A stretch of DNA of 64,000 nucleotides from Pseudoalteromonas distincta (GTDB taxonomy: Bacteria > Pseudomonadota > Gammaproteobacteria > Enterobacterales > Alteromonadaceae), in the NCBI RefSeq assembly GCF_000814675.1, contig NZ_JWIG01000029.1, forward strand, positions 248,001 through 312,000. The letters run 5' to 3'. This document shows positions 44,442 through 53,751 of this stretch, in pieces (within the stretch, counting starts at the first letter, position 1; every line of letters begins with the position of its first letter). The notes beneath the pieces were generated by a model that was not told the DNA's origin, searched no databases, and was given only the letters and a program-made list of their open reading frames with translations. Position numbers and translations under genes: made by a program.

Positions 44442-46160
44442 ATGCAACCTCGCCATATTGCTGAATTAATTTTAACGGGTTTTAAAAGGCACTATCAGTT
44501 ATTTCAAAAAACAACAGCCAAAGCCCCTCTTGCCTTTGCAAAAAAAGATTGGCAAACAATTAATGATATCAGCCGTTTGCGTATCAGCTATTATGATGAT
44601 CGTGTTAACGAAACCACGCAAGCGCTAAAAAAAGAAACCCCAACCGAACAACTCGATGAAAGCCTATGGCTTGAAGTTAAAAAGGTATATCAGCATTTTT
44701 TATGTTTTCATCCCCAAGCAGAGCTCGCCGAAACTTTTTATAACTCTGTATTTTGCCGGCTGTACCATAGGCGCTATTTTCATAATGACTTTATATTTGT
44801 AGAAGCAACCTTAAAAGATGCTCCTTCAGTGCCTGTAGAGGCAGAATATAGAACATACTTTCCTGTAGTTGATGGCCTAAAACCAACAATAAAACGCATT
44901 ATTAGTCATTTTGATTTTAAAGCCCCATTTGTAAATTTAGAGCGTGATATCCGCCTCCTTGTTAAAGCTTTTTATAAACAAGCCCCCGATACACATCACC
45001 AACCTTGGCAAATGCGCTTTGATATTTTACACACGCCTTTTTATCGTAATAAAGCAGCCTATATTGTTGGTCGTGTTGTTTCAAAAAGTGGGGTTCAGCC
45101 CTTTATAATCGCTGTATTACACGATGAAGATAACGGATTATATTTAGATGCACTTTTAACTAAGTCATCTCAAATGCGTGTTATTTTTGGCTTTGCCCGC
45201 GCCTACTTTATGGTAGAGACTCACGCACCTTCAGCACTTGTTCGGTTTTTGAATCAACTTATGCCAAACAAAACACTTGCTGAGCTCTATAACGCAGTGG
45301 GTTTTCATAAGCAGGGTAAAACTGAGTTTTACCGAGAGTTTTTAAATCATTTATCTCACTCTAGTGATGAGTTTACAATTGCACCGGGGACTCCCGGTAT
45401 GGTGATGATGGTATTTACCCTTCCCTCATTTGGTTATGTTTTTAAAGTAATAAAAGACAAATTTGGTGAAAGTAAGCCCTTTGGCCGTGATACCGTATTA
45501 AAGCGCTATCAACTAGTAAAAAACCATGATCGCGTTGGCAGAATGGCCGATACCATAGAGTATTCTAACGTCGTATTTCCTTTAGCGCGTTTTGATAGTA
45601 ATTTACTTGCGCAATTACATAAAACAATTGGCTCATCAATGGTAATTGAGGGCGATTGGTTGATCATCAAGCATTTGTATATTGAACGGCGCATGACACC
45701 TCTTAACTTGTTTTTAGAAAATGCTGATGAAGAAAGTGTCGCCGACGCGATTGAAGAATACGGGCAAGCTCTAAAAGAAATGATTGCTGTTAATATATTC
45801 CCTGGTGATATGCTCTTAAAAAACTTTGGTGTAAGTAAGCACAAACGTATTATTTTTTACGATTACGATGAAGTTCAATATCTAACCGATATGAACTTTA
45901 GAGCATTACCAAAAGCAAAGAGCTATGACGACTATTTAATGGATGAACAAAGTTACTCTGTTGCACCACAGGACGTATTTCCTGAGCAACTTTGTACATT
46001 TGTAATGCCAAACCCTATGTATAAAAAGTTTTTACTCAGTACTCATCCAGAGCTTATAGATGTTAGCTTTTGGAAGCAGGCACAACAAAATATAAAAAAT
46101 GGTCAGGTAAGTCATATTTACCCATACCCGACAGCACAGCGCTTTATTCACCACTGGTAA
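44442..46160 (+). CDS. aceK: Isocitrate dehydrogenase kinase/phosphatase
   Basis: A 572-residue bifunctional enzyme that phosphorylates and dephosphorylates isocitrate dehydrogenase and so directs carbon to the glyoxylate shunt. Recognised by PGTPGMVMMVFTLPSFGYVF, FKVIKDKFGESKPFGRDTVL and the kinase-core MLLKNFGVSKHKRIIFYDYD. The frame opens at GTG 44436, but ATG 44442 is preferred, with AAGGAG 5 nt upstream. aceB and aceA are not adjacent, unlike in E. coli. Confidence 0.94.
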   Translation: MQPRHIAELILTGFKRHYQLFQKTTAKAPLAFAKKDWQTINDISRLRISYYDDRVNETTQALKKETPTEQLDESLWLEVKKVYQHFLCFHPQAELAETFYNSVFCRLYHRRYFHNDFIFVEATLKDAPSVPVEAEYRTYFPVVDGLKPTIKRIISHFDFKAPFVNLERDIRLLVKAFYKQAPDTHHQPWQMRFDILHTPFYRNKAAYIVGRVVSKSGVQPFIIAVLHDEDNGLYLDALLTKSSQMRVIFGFARAYFMVETHAPSALVRFLNQLMPNKTLAELYNAVGFHKQGKTEFYREFLNHLSHSSDEFTIAPGTPGMVMMVFTLPSFGYVFKVIKDKFGESKPFGRDTVLKRYQLVKNHDRVGRMADTIEYSNVVFPLARFDSNLLAQLHKTIGSSMVIEGDWLIIKHLYIERRMTPLNLFLENADEESVADAIEEYGQALKEMIAVNIFPGDMLLKNFGVSKHKRIIFYDYDEVQYLTDMNFRALPKAKSYDDYLMDEQSYSVAPQDVFPEQLCTFVMPNPMYKKFLLSTHPELIDVSFWKQAQQNIKNGQVSHIYPYPTAQRFIHHW

Positions 46161-46179
46161 GCGCTAAAGGACACACACA

Positions 46180-47118
46180 ATGAATATAAGTAAAATAGAT
46201 TTAAATTTACTCGTTTACCTCGATACATTGCTTCGAGAATGCAACGTAACACGCGCTGCTAATCAATTGAGTATAACGCAACCTGCAATGAGTAATGGCC
46301 TTAAACGTCTTCGTAACTTATTTAACGACCCTATTTTAGTTCGTACCAGCGATGGTATGGTACCTACCGAGCGTGCTTTGGAGTTACAACCCGTTATTCG
46401 TGGCATATTAATGACGCTTGAAGAAACTCTAGCTCCTAATCGAGAATTTGAGGCAAGCCAAAGTAAGCGTGTGTTTAGAATAATGGCCAGTGATTACGCT
46501 GCAAGTACATTAGCACCAAAGCTTTTAAGTAAATTGCACGAAGAAGCCCCCGATACTACTTTAGATATACTCACACCAAGTGATGTCACCTTTCATGATG
46601 TAGAAAACGGTAAAGTAGATATGGCAATCAACCGTTTTGAAAACTTACCTCAGTCTTTTCATCATAAACGTATTTGGAAAGATAGTTTTTGCTGCTTAGT
46701 AAAAGCCGATAATCCTATAATTGAAAACTTTAGCCTCGACAGCTATTTAAAAGCGCGCCATATATGGGTAAGCAAAACAGGTTTTGGTGTAGGTGTGGGC
46801 ATGGACCCTAAAGATGTGCAAAAACTTGGCTGGGTTGACGAAGCACTTGCTCACTTTGGTAAGCATCGTAATATTGCCACTTTTACGCGTAACTACCATG
46901 TAGCAATTCATTTAGCTAAAGAGAAAAATTTGATTGCGACCCTTCCTTCAAAAGCCGCAAATATATATTTAGATGATCCGGGGCTTAAAATTTTAGAGCC
47001 ACCATTTCCAATTCCTCCTTTTGAGCTTGATATGATTTGGAGCCCACTGTTACATCGCGATGCGAGTCACATTTGGTTACGTCAAAAAGTAGCTGAAGTA
47101 GCTGAAGAGCTAAAATAA
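46180..47118 (+). CDS. LysR-family transcriptional regulator
   Basis: A 312-residue regulator. The N-terminal winged helix-turn-helix is LLVYLDTLLRECNVTRAANQ followed by LSITQPAMSNGLKRLRNLF; a LysR substrate-binding domain follows (residues ~90-300). The DNA-binding end resembles the NodD/LeuO-like branch. It lies 19 nt after aceK in the same direction, so it may be co-transcribed; regulation of aceK is possible but unproven. Confidence 0.88.
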   Translation: MNISKIDLNLLVYLDTLLRECNVTRAANQLSITQPAMSNGLKRLRNLFNDPILVRTSDGMVPTERALELQPVIRGILMTLEETLAPNREFEASQSKRVFRIMASDYAASTLAPKLLSKLHEEAPDTTLDILTPSDVTFHDVENGKVDMAINRFENLPQSFHHKRIWKDSFCCLVKADNPIIENFSLDSYLKARHIWVSKTGFGVGVGMDPKDVQKLGWVDEALAHFGKHRNIATFTRNYHVAIHLAKEKNLIATLPSKAANIYLDDPGLKILEPPFPIPPFELDMIWSPLLHRDASHIWLRQKVAEVAEELK

Positions 47119-47295
47119 CTTTATTACACAATATAATGTAAAAATTGCTAGGTTAATTTTCTACCTGTTAACTTAGTACCCTACTAAAACAAAATTAAAC
47201 CAATAAAATCAAATGACTACATAACTATTGAAACGTGGAACATACATTGCTTTTATTAAATTGAACTATACATTCATTTAATTAAAGAGGTCATT

Positions 47296-47739
47296 ATGAA
47301 CACCCATCAAGGATCAGAAGTAAATCATATTACTGACATCATTCAAGTTATGAACAGCGGCATAGATTTTTATCAAAAAGCACAGGAAAAAGTTGAAGAC
47401 CCTGCTATTGGTGCACTTTTTCAGCGTATGATTGATGCCCGAAAAGTGAGTGTTGAGCGCTTGCAGCCATATGCAATTAATGAAAAAGGCGAACGCGAAG
47501 ATGGCTCATCTTTCGCAGTTGAAGCACGACGTGCGTACACAGCCCTATTGACTACTTTCACCTCACACAACGACAGCACGTATGTAAAAGAGCTTGAAGA
47601 GGTAGAAGATAAAACCCTTGAAGAAATTAAAGCAGCAATGGATAAACCGCAACCAGCTGACTGCGAAGCTGCACTGGCTAAAACATTATTAACAATGCAA
47701 AGCTGCCATGCAGAAATGAGCCGTATGCAAAAGCATTAA
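47296..47739 (+). CDS. DUF2383/PA2169-family four-helix-bundle protein
   Basis: A 147-residue helical protein. It matches the PA2169 family by the N-terminal helix with IIQVMNSGIDFYQKAQEKV and the C-terminal helix AALAKTLLTMQSCHAEMSRM, giving a ferritin-like four-helix pattern. Family members are often stress-induced; function is unknown. It is monocistronic, with AAAGAGG before the start and a terminator 21 nt after the stop. Confidence 0.82.
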   Translation: MNTHQGSEVNHITDIIQVMNSGIDFYQKAQEKVEDPAIGALFQRMIDARKVSVERLQPYAINEKGEREDGSSFAVEARRAYTALLTTFTSHNDSTYVKELEEVEDKTLEEIKAAMDKPQPADCEAALAKTLLTMQSCHAEMSRMQKH

Positions 47740-47760
47740 GCTGACATAGCGCATAACTAG

Positions 47761-47786
47761 AACCCAGCCTCGAGTTGGGTTTTTTA
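47761..47786 (+). terminator. Terminator after the DUF2383 gene
   Basis: AACCCAGC pairs with GTTGGGTT (one G-U) around CTCGA, followed by TTTTTA. Confidence 0.85.
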
Positions 47787-48050
47787 TTGCCTAATGCCAA
47801 TCTACATATTTTTTTAAGCAATTTAACGAATTGAATTACATTATAACGATGCTAAATAGACCCATATTTAAGCAGATCAGTATAAACACCACCTTATTTC
47901 ACCACATTTTAAATACATAATTAGTACAAATATTTAATGTTATTAGAATATTTATTTAACCACGCTTTATTTTTGCTGTGCTAATTTTGTTAATAGGTAC
48001 CTAAAACCTTGCTGTGGCGCCGCAGCATTTAATTAAAAATAAGGTCCAAT
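47787..48050. other. A+T-rich region upstream of exbD
   Basis: No gene is seen. A near-perfect 16-bp palindrome, GCTGTGGCGCCGCAGC (48011-48026), stands out from its A+T-rich surroundings 25 nt before the exbD start. It could be an operator or a hairpin in the leader. Confidence 0.4.
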
Positions 48051-48443
48051 ATGAAAAAACTAACCAAACTGCAAAATAATGCTGATGTAGATATGACCCC
48101 GATGTTAGACATAGTGTTCATATTACTAATTTTCTTTATTGTAACTACATCTTTTGTAAAACCTGTGGCTATTGAATTAAACCGACCACTCGACAGCCCT
48201 CAAATAGATAAGCCTGTTAAAAATGCTTTATTTAAAATTGATGAAAGTAACGGAGTATATTTTTCTGGGAGGTTAATTGATTTAGAGCAAGTTGCGACTA
48301 ATTTAGCTATGTTCGCGGCTGAATATGAAATAAGTTCGGTACTTATAACCGCAGACGAAAACAGTACACATAATACTTTAATGAATGTAATGAATAATAT
48401 TAAGCAATACGATGATTATCCAATAAGTTTGATTTCTAAATAG
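48051..48443 (+). CDS. ExbD/TolR-family biopolymer transport protein
   Basis: A 130-residue inner-membrane protein with one N-terminal helix. DMTPMLDIVFILLIFFIVTT contains the family's essential membrane aspartate; a small periplasmic domain follows. ExbD works with ExbB to energise TonB from the proton gradient. No exbB or tonB is next to it, so partners must be elsewhere. AAGGT precedes the start. It converges with the TonB-dependent receptor operon. Confidence 0.88.
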   Translation: MKKLTKLQNNADVDMTPMLDIVFILLIFFIVTTSFVKPVAIELNRPLDSPQIDKPVKNALFKIDESNGVYFSGRLIDLEQVATNLAMFAAEYEISSVLITADENSTHNTLMNVMNNIKQYDDYPISLISK

Positions 48444-48461
48444 AATCAGCCCAAGCTAAAA

Positions 48462-48487
48462 CCAAAAAAAGGGCCTTACGGCCCTTT
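48462..48487 (-). terminator. Terminator of the sigma-fecR-receptor operon
   Basis: AAAGGGCC / GGCCCTTT with a 4-nt loop is a perfect 8-bp stem. The T-run (TTTTTT) is on the minus strand, so it serves the receptor operon. It lies beyond the 166-bp inverted-repeat element. Confidence 0.8.
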
Positions 48488-48517
48488 GAGTTAAATAACA
48501 AAAGGGAGAGTTGCTTA

Positions 48518-48683
48518 ACCTAAATTCTGGCTAATAAATCTATCTCTAGCAGCTATTTTCAGCGTTAACTGCGTTGAATTTAATTGCAATAGGCCAGCTA
48601 TTGACGCGTAAATTCGCCTTGTTTTCACTGAAAACCTCTGGCTAGAGAAATCAAAGTTTAAATATCTTAACCAGAGTTTAGGT
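48518..48683. mobile_element. TA-flanked inverted-repeat element (166 bp, MITE-like)
   Basis: The left end ACCTAAATTCTGGCTAATA and the right end (reverse complement ACCTAAACTCTGGTTAAGA) match at about 16 of 19 positions. TA abuts both edges. There is no coding capacity. It sits between the receptor stop codon and its terminator. Confidence 0.6.
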
Positions 48684-48689
48684 TAGTAA

Positions 48690-51600
48690 TTAAAAACGGT
48701 ATTCTGCACCTACATAGTAGTAAGCACCGTTAAAACCAAACGGAGCCGAACGACGTGAGTAGTCAAACACACCTGAGCTACTTATTACGGTATTGCCACT
48801 AGCATCCACAATAGTACCTGAGCGAGAGTTACCTATTTCATTTTTATCTGGGTAAACATCGAACAAGTTATTTGCACCAATATTTACTGATAAGTCTTCA
48901 GTAACGAAGTAGTTAACTTTAACGTCAGTTAAAATTTCTGCGCCATACGTTTGACGACCGCCATCTTCTACTGTGTATTCACCAAAACGATTAAGTGACA
49001 GGTTAACAGTCCAATCATCACGTTGATAAAGCGCACTTAAGTTAATACGGTCCTCTGGTTGCCACTCTTCTATAATAGAGATGTCTTCAGCTGAGAATAT
49101 ATCTTCTACTTTTACTGTCTCAAGGCTTGAGCCAGCAGGAGAGAACAACGATACAACATCTGTTTTGGTAAAGTTAGCTGCAAGTGTAAAATCAAGCGTG
49201 CCACCTAAACCTTCAGTGTTCCACGTTGCTACAAAATCAACACCACGAGTTTCTGTATCAGCACCATTTAAGAAAAACTGCCCTACGCCAGCACCAGCAC
49301 TATTTAGTGCTGCATCAAGGCTTGTAGATAACCCTTTACCTAAGCGATCACTAATTACAATACGGTCATCAATATCAATCGAGTAGTAATCAACGGTTAC
49401 ATTAATATTATCGGTAACGTTATACACAATACCTAAACTACGGTTTTGTGATTTTTCTTCTTTAAGTTTTGGAATACCTAAACTTTGCGCAAGTGTTGAA
49501 TCATTTCTAAATGTACCAACTTCTTCTGCAACTAAATTACCATTAGTATCAACAACAAATTGTGTGCTTACGTTATTAAAGTAAAGCTGCTGCATTGAAG
49601 GCGCTCTAAATCCTGAGCTTAATGCACCACGTAATGAAATATCGTCGGTAATAGACCAGTTACCTGCAAGTTTAAAGTTTACTGTATCGCCAAAACCTTT
49701 GTAGTTATCGTAGCGAAGTGCACCAGATAAAATCACATCTTCAATTACATAAGCTTCTGCATCTACGTAAAATGAAATTACATCACGTGACTCATCCACT
49801 GAAGACGCAGGTGATGAACCACCAAAACCTTGTGAACCACCCGATGCATCTTCAGAGCCAACACCACCACTTAAACCGCTGTAAATACTTACACCATTTA
49901 ATGTGTCGTAATCGCGGTACGCATATTCATTACCTTCTAAAATACGGTATTCATCAGTACGTATTTCAGCACCCATCGCTAACGAATAATCATCAAAGTT
50001 TTGCGTAAAATCAATATTGATTGTTTGCAGTGATAATTCCATGCCGTAAGCGTACGCTTCACGTGGAATAGTTGTACGAATATCAGCTGCACTTAAACCT
50101 TGGTCATAACGTAAAAAGTTAGCGTATGAGGCATTGATAGTGTCACTTGTAGTGTAATCAATGCTGTTCTCGCCATAGGTGTAAGATAAATCAAGGCTTG
50201 CATCGTTATCAAATTCAGTTTTATAACCAAAGTTGTACGAGATATCATCGATAGTTGTGTTGATTTTTGGTAAGAAACCTAGCGGAATCGTCGCATCGTT
50301 ATCTTGTAGTACTGGGTTACCACCTGCATTTGCATTATGACGGAAAAATGCAGCCGACTCATTTTCACGTGTTGAGTAAGTAATAAAGCCGTAAAGCTCG
50401 CCATCACCTAACTCGTAACCGGTATTAATTGTTAAACCAAACTGCTGAGAGTCAGCATCACCAATTCTAAAGGTATCACGATCGGCTGTCAGCTCACGCG
50501 GATCACCAGCAAGTAAAGTGCCGTCACTTAGTTCTGTACAACCATAAAACTGACAAGAGCCATGTAAACCGGCACGGTTAGTCGGTGCACGGTCACGGTA
50601 ATTGATAGTTGTATTTAAATAACCGTCATCACCTAGCGCAAAGCCTTTATTAAAATCAAGATTAATAGTTTCGCCATCGCCTTCAGAATATTGACCGTAG
50701 TTAATAGCCGCTTTGCCACCTTCGCTACCATCTTTAAGTACAATATTAATAACACCAGCAATTGCATCAGAACCATACTGAGCAGCAGCGCCATCACGTA
50801 ATACTTCAATGCGTTTAATTGCAGAGGCTGGAATTGCATTCATGTCAGTACCTGCGGTACCACGCCCAACAGAGCCATTAATATGAATAATACTTGCTTG
50901 GTGACGACGTTTGCCGTTAATTAACACCAATGTTTGATCGGGGCCCAAACCGCGAAGTGTCGCAGGTCTTAAAGCATCAGTACCATCACTAATTGCAGAG
51001 CTTGAAAAGTTAAATGAAGGGGCGATAGACTGTAGCATACGACCAACTTCTGTTTGGCCCGTATTTTCAAGCGCTTCTGCACTTAGGATATCTACTGGAA
51101 CGGGTAAATCTTCAACTGAACGTCCTGCTACACGGCTACCGACAATAGCAATTTTTTCAATTTTTTCTTGAGCGACTTCTTCTGCTGCGTTTACACCTTG
51201 CGAATTTACTGCAAGTAAAGCTGGTAATACTGCTGCACTGACCGCTGAAAGCTTCATCATGTTGTTATCATTCCTGTTGATTTGTTTGAGTTTTATACTC
51301 AGTAAACCATTTTGATCAACAACCGCATCGAGTTCAGTCCCACCTAATAATGCCTCTAGAGCATCTAGCTGAGTGTAAAATCCATAAACTGAATTTGCGT
51401 CATACTGCTTTGCCAACTCATAAGAAAACACCACGGTTTGCTCTGTTTGTTTAGCATATTCAATTAAGGCTTTGTCTGCTCGCTGCGCTTTTATATCAAA
51501 TTGCACCATTTGCCCAGTGGTTTGTGTTGCTGCTTGTACACTTAAACTAAAAATAGCCGGTGCAAGCACACTAAATCCACTCAATAAATGCGTTTGGTTA

Positions 51601-51725
51601 CTGCGCAACTTATATAAACAGCTGACAAACAAAAATCCTCTATGGGTTTGTTTCTTTTTTTTAATGTTTTTTTTACGTTCAATCTTTATTGATGCAACTT
51701 TATCTAACATTAGTTTGATTTGCAT
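48690..51725 (-). CDS. TonB-dependent receptor with N-terminal STN signalling domain
   Basis: A 1011-residue outer-membrane receptor. After a long basic leader and a signal sequence ending LSVQAATQ (~residue 65), an STN domain lies at ~70-150 (VQFDIKAQRADKALIEYAKQ). At ~157-185 a second signal-like stretch appears (MMKLSAVSAAVLPALLAVNS then QGVNAAEEV). The plug domain follows (VEDLPVPVDILSAEALE, VLRDGAAAQYGSDAIAGVIN), then a 22-strand-type barrel ending YYYVGAEYRF. The STN domain talks to FecR when ligand is bound; sigma factor, FecR and receptor are adjacent and in that order. The ligand is unknown. Confidence 0.9.
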   Translation of the reverse strand: MQIKLMLDKVASIKIERKKNIKKKKQTHRGFLFVSCLYKLRSNQTHLLSGFSVLAPAIFSLSVQAATQTTGQMVQFDIKAQRADKALIEYAKQTEQTVVFSYELAKQYDANSVYGFYTQLDALEALLGGTELDAVVDQNGLLSIKLKQINRNDNNMMKLSAVSAAVLPALLAVNSQGVNAAEEVAQEKIEKIAIVGSRVAGRSVEDLPVPVDILSAEALENTGQTEVGRMLQSIAPSFNFSSSAISDGTDALRPATLRGLGPDQTLVLINGKRRHQASIIHINGSVGRGTAGTDMNAIPASAIKRIEVLRDGAAAQYGSDAIAGVINIVLKDGSEGGKAAINYGQYSEGDGETINLDFNKGFALGDDGYLNTTINYRDRAPTNRAGLHGSCQFYGCTELSDGTLLAGDPRELTADRDTFRIGDADSQQFGLTINTGYELGDGELYGFITYSTRENESAAFFRHNANAGGNPVLQDNDATIPLGFLPKINTTIDDISYNFGYKTEFDNDASLDLSYTYGENSIDYTTSDTINASYANFLRYDQGLSAADIRTTIPREAYAYGMELSLQTINIDFTQNFDDYSLAMGAEIRTDEYRILEGNEYAYRDYDTLNGVSIYSGLSGGVGSEDASGGSQGFGGSSPASSVDESRDVISFYVDAEAYVIEDVILSGALRYDNYKGFGDTVNFKLAGNWSITDDISLRGALSSGFRAPSMQQLYFNNVSTQFVVDTNGNLVAEEVGTFRNDSTLAQSLGIPKLKEEKSQNRSLGIVYNVTDNINVTVDYYSIDIDDRIVISDRLGKGLSTSLDAALNSAGAGVGQFFLNGADTETRGVDFVATWNTEGLGGTLDFTLAANFTKTDVVSLFSPAGSSLETVKVEDIFSAEDISIIEEWQPEDRINLSALYQRDDWTVNLSLNRFGEYTVEDGGRQTYGAEILTDVKVNYFVTEDLSVNIGANNLFDVYPDKNEIGNSRSGTIVDASGNTVISSSGVFDYSRRSAPFGFNGAYYYVGAEYRF

Positions 51726-51734
51726 AACGTCTAC

Positions 51735-52814
51735 TTATGATTCTGTATGGTGTTTTAGCGTTACTACATGCTCACCTAAACGCTCATGATCAATCGAAAA
51801 GTTAGTTTGTAAACTTTCTAGTAAACCTTCAACGTCACCGGCTTTAAATACTCCAGCCACTTTAATACTGGCAAGCTCAGCTGATGAAAGCTCAAAACGT
51901 GTTGCTGTATAGCGGCTTACTTCATTTAAAGCATCGCTTAGCTCTTCTCCATTAAAAATAAGCATCCCATTTTGCCATGCCAAATCGCGCTGTACGTCGT
52001 TCATTGAAAGCTGCGTAATTGGCTTTGTAACACTTTGCTCAATAACTGCTTTTTCGCCTGAGGTAACAATATTGGCATTAATTTGACGAATTTTTTTCGT
52101 GCTATTATCTGCAAGTTGATAATCTTTAAAGTCATTAGCATCAACCGCTACACTTGGATCAGTGATCATCACTTTGCCTTCAGTAACCACCAGTTCTAAA
52201 TCTGATGAAGTATTGCGTTGTACATTAAATACCGTGCCTAACGCGGTAAAACTTTTATCACCTGCCATAACACTAAATGGACGCGTGGCATCTTTTGCTA
52301 CATTAAAGCGCCCTTCCCCACGACTAAGTAATAACTGCCTGCGACCTTTGCTATAAGCAACTTCTAGTAAGCTATTAGTATTAAGCTGCACTATGGTGCC
52401 GTCTGGCAACACATACGTTGCTTGCTCGCCTACTTTTGTTTTGTAAATTTTAGTGTAATTAACTTTAGCAAGCTCTTGGTTGTAGCCATTTTCTAAGTTA
52501 ATTAATAAGTAGCTGCATACCATTAACGCTGCAAACAAACTCGCTGCAATTGAGTAAGAAAACATCCACTTATTTTTTGATGCTTTAGTATTGTTACGCT
52601 GAGGAAATAAATGACTTAATTCGTTTAATACTGAAAGCTCATCCCAAAGCTGAGCAAGCTCGTATATAGAGTCTTGATGTGCGGTGCTTTGCATCATCCA
52701 TAATTTAAATTGCTCTTTTTCATCATCAGTTAAACCACGATCAATCGCGCTTATCCAATCACATGACTTTTCTAAGATTAAATCTTTTGAATTAAATTGA
52801 TGAACATTACTCAT
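51735..52814 (-). CDS. FecR-family anti-sigma/sigma regulator
   Basis: A 359-residue inner-membrane regulator. The cytoplasmic N-terminus (DUF4880-like, GLTDDEKEQFKLWMMQSTAH) binds the sigma factor. One membrane helix lies near residues 85-107. The periplasmic FecR domain has VGEQATYVLPDGTIVQLNTN and LLLSRGEGRFNVAKDATRPF, and an STN-like C-terminus resembles the receptor-contact domain. It overlaps the sigma gene by 4 nt (ATGA) and lies 9 nt before the receptor. Confidence 0.9.
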   Translation of the reverse strand: MSNVHQFNSKDLILEKSCDWISAIDRGLTDDEKEQFKLWMMQSTAHQDSIYELAQLWDELSVLNELSHLFPQRNNTKASKNKWMFSYSIAASLFAALMVCSYLLINLENGYNQELAKVNYTKIYKTKVGEQATYVLPDGTIVQLNTNSLLEVAYSKGRRQLLLSRGEGRFNVAKDATRPFSVMAGDKSFTALGTVFNVQRNTSSDLELVVTEGKVMITDPSVAVDANDFKDYQLADNSTKKIRQINANIVTSGEKAVIEQSVTKPITQLSMNDVQRDLAWQNGMLIFNGEELSDALNEVSRYTATRFELSSAELASIKVAGVFKAGDVEGLLESLQTNFSIDHERLGEHVVTLKHHTES

Positions 52815-53377
52815 TCTGCGACCCTCTTAACTGATATAGGATGTGCCTGAGCTTTAGGGTTCGTTTGAGGGCTTTGCTCATGTTCACGCATGTACAACAT
52901 GGTTTGTAACAATCCTTTGGCAATGTGTTTTTCAACAGTGCTTTGGCTTAACTGCATTTGGTCTGCTATCTCTTTTTGGCTCATACCGTAAACTTTTTTT
53001 AATATAAAGCATTTACGAATCGATGAGCTTAGTTGCTCAGTAGCTCTACAAAAAAGTAAAAAACGCTCTTTAGATGTGTATTCGTCTTCGAGCTTCATTG
53101 ATTTGAGTAATACGGGTAATTCGTTATCATTTTCTAACGAATCATTAAATTTGTTGTCCCACTTAGCTATATGGTTGAGTGCTAGATGTTTTGCTGTTTT
53201 TAGCATATAACTGCGGGTAAACTGGATGTCTTGTTTTAAATCAGCTTCATAGCTTTTTACAAAAGTTTCTTGCACAATATCTTCTACATCGTCGGGTTGA
53301 ACAATGCGCGATACAAAACGTTTGAGCTGTTTAGAAATATCAACAAATGTTGACGTGAACTTTACTTTTTTCGTCAT
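52811..53377 (-). CDS. ECF (FecI-like) RNA polymerase sigma factor
   Basis: A 188-residue sigma factor with region 2 (VQPDDVEDIVQETFVKSYEA) and region 4 (LKKVYGMSQKEIADQMQLSQ, STVEKHIAKGLL). The open frame extends to 53467 inside the neighbouring MITE. I place the start at ATG 53377, which has AGGTGG 9 nt upstream and begins MTKKVKF; ATG 53386 is an alternative. It should drive expression of the downstream receptor when FecR signals. Its upstream region carries a 264-bp MITE 34 nt from the start codon. Confidence 0.88.
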   Translation of the reverse strand: MTKKVKFTSTFVDISKQLKRFVSRIVQPDDVEDIVQETFVKSYEADLKQDIQFTRSYMLKTAKHLALNHIAKWDNKFNDSLENDNELPVLLKSMKLEDEYTSKERFLLFCRATEQLSSSIRKCFILKKVYGMSQKEIADQMQLSQSTVEKHIAKGLLQTMLYMREHEQSPQTNPKAQAHPISVKRVAE

Positions 53378-53411
53378 CCTTAACATCCACCTGTTGTTAT
53401 TTTTATTATTA

Positions 53412-53675
53412 GGGCGTGTTGGCCTTTCGTGGTTGAATTTGCAGCAGTACGTTTGGGATTTAGGCAAGGCAGAGCCTATGTAGTGTGGTTATTCCCCATA
53501 AATAGGTGATAACGCAGCATAAATGCCAAACATGCGCTGCCCGTTGGGTTCTTTCTAGGGACGATTAACTCTTTGTTGCTCGGTTTTGACTTAGCCCGCT
53601 AGGTTACAAACCTCGCGCCGCGATTAAATCGTACCTAGATTGAACAAATTTCAATCCACAAAGGTCAACACGCCC
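53412..53675 (+). mobile_element. 264-bp MITE, copy 2 (upstream of the ECF sigma gene)
   Basis: Identical in length and orientation to copy 1 at 35003 and highly similar throughout. Its ends are GGGCGTGTTGGCCTTTC and GAAAGGTCAACACGCCC-like inverted repeats. The left edge is TA, while the right edge now reads CA, so the target duplication has decayed. No coding capacity. It fills most of the gap between the sigma gene and the DUF2937 gene. Confidence 0.9.
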
Positions 53676-53751
53676 CATTAGATTACGAGTTTTTGACATA
53701 AAAACAAGCTCAAATGTTAATTCTGGGTTATTTAAATGCATAGGAAGATAA

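Noticed and set aside
53378-53467. N-terminal extension of the sigma factor into the MITE
   Set aside because: The extra residues translate the MITE end and an A-rich stretch, no ECF sigma factor has such a leader, and a good ribosome-binding site precedes ATG 53377.
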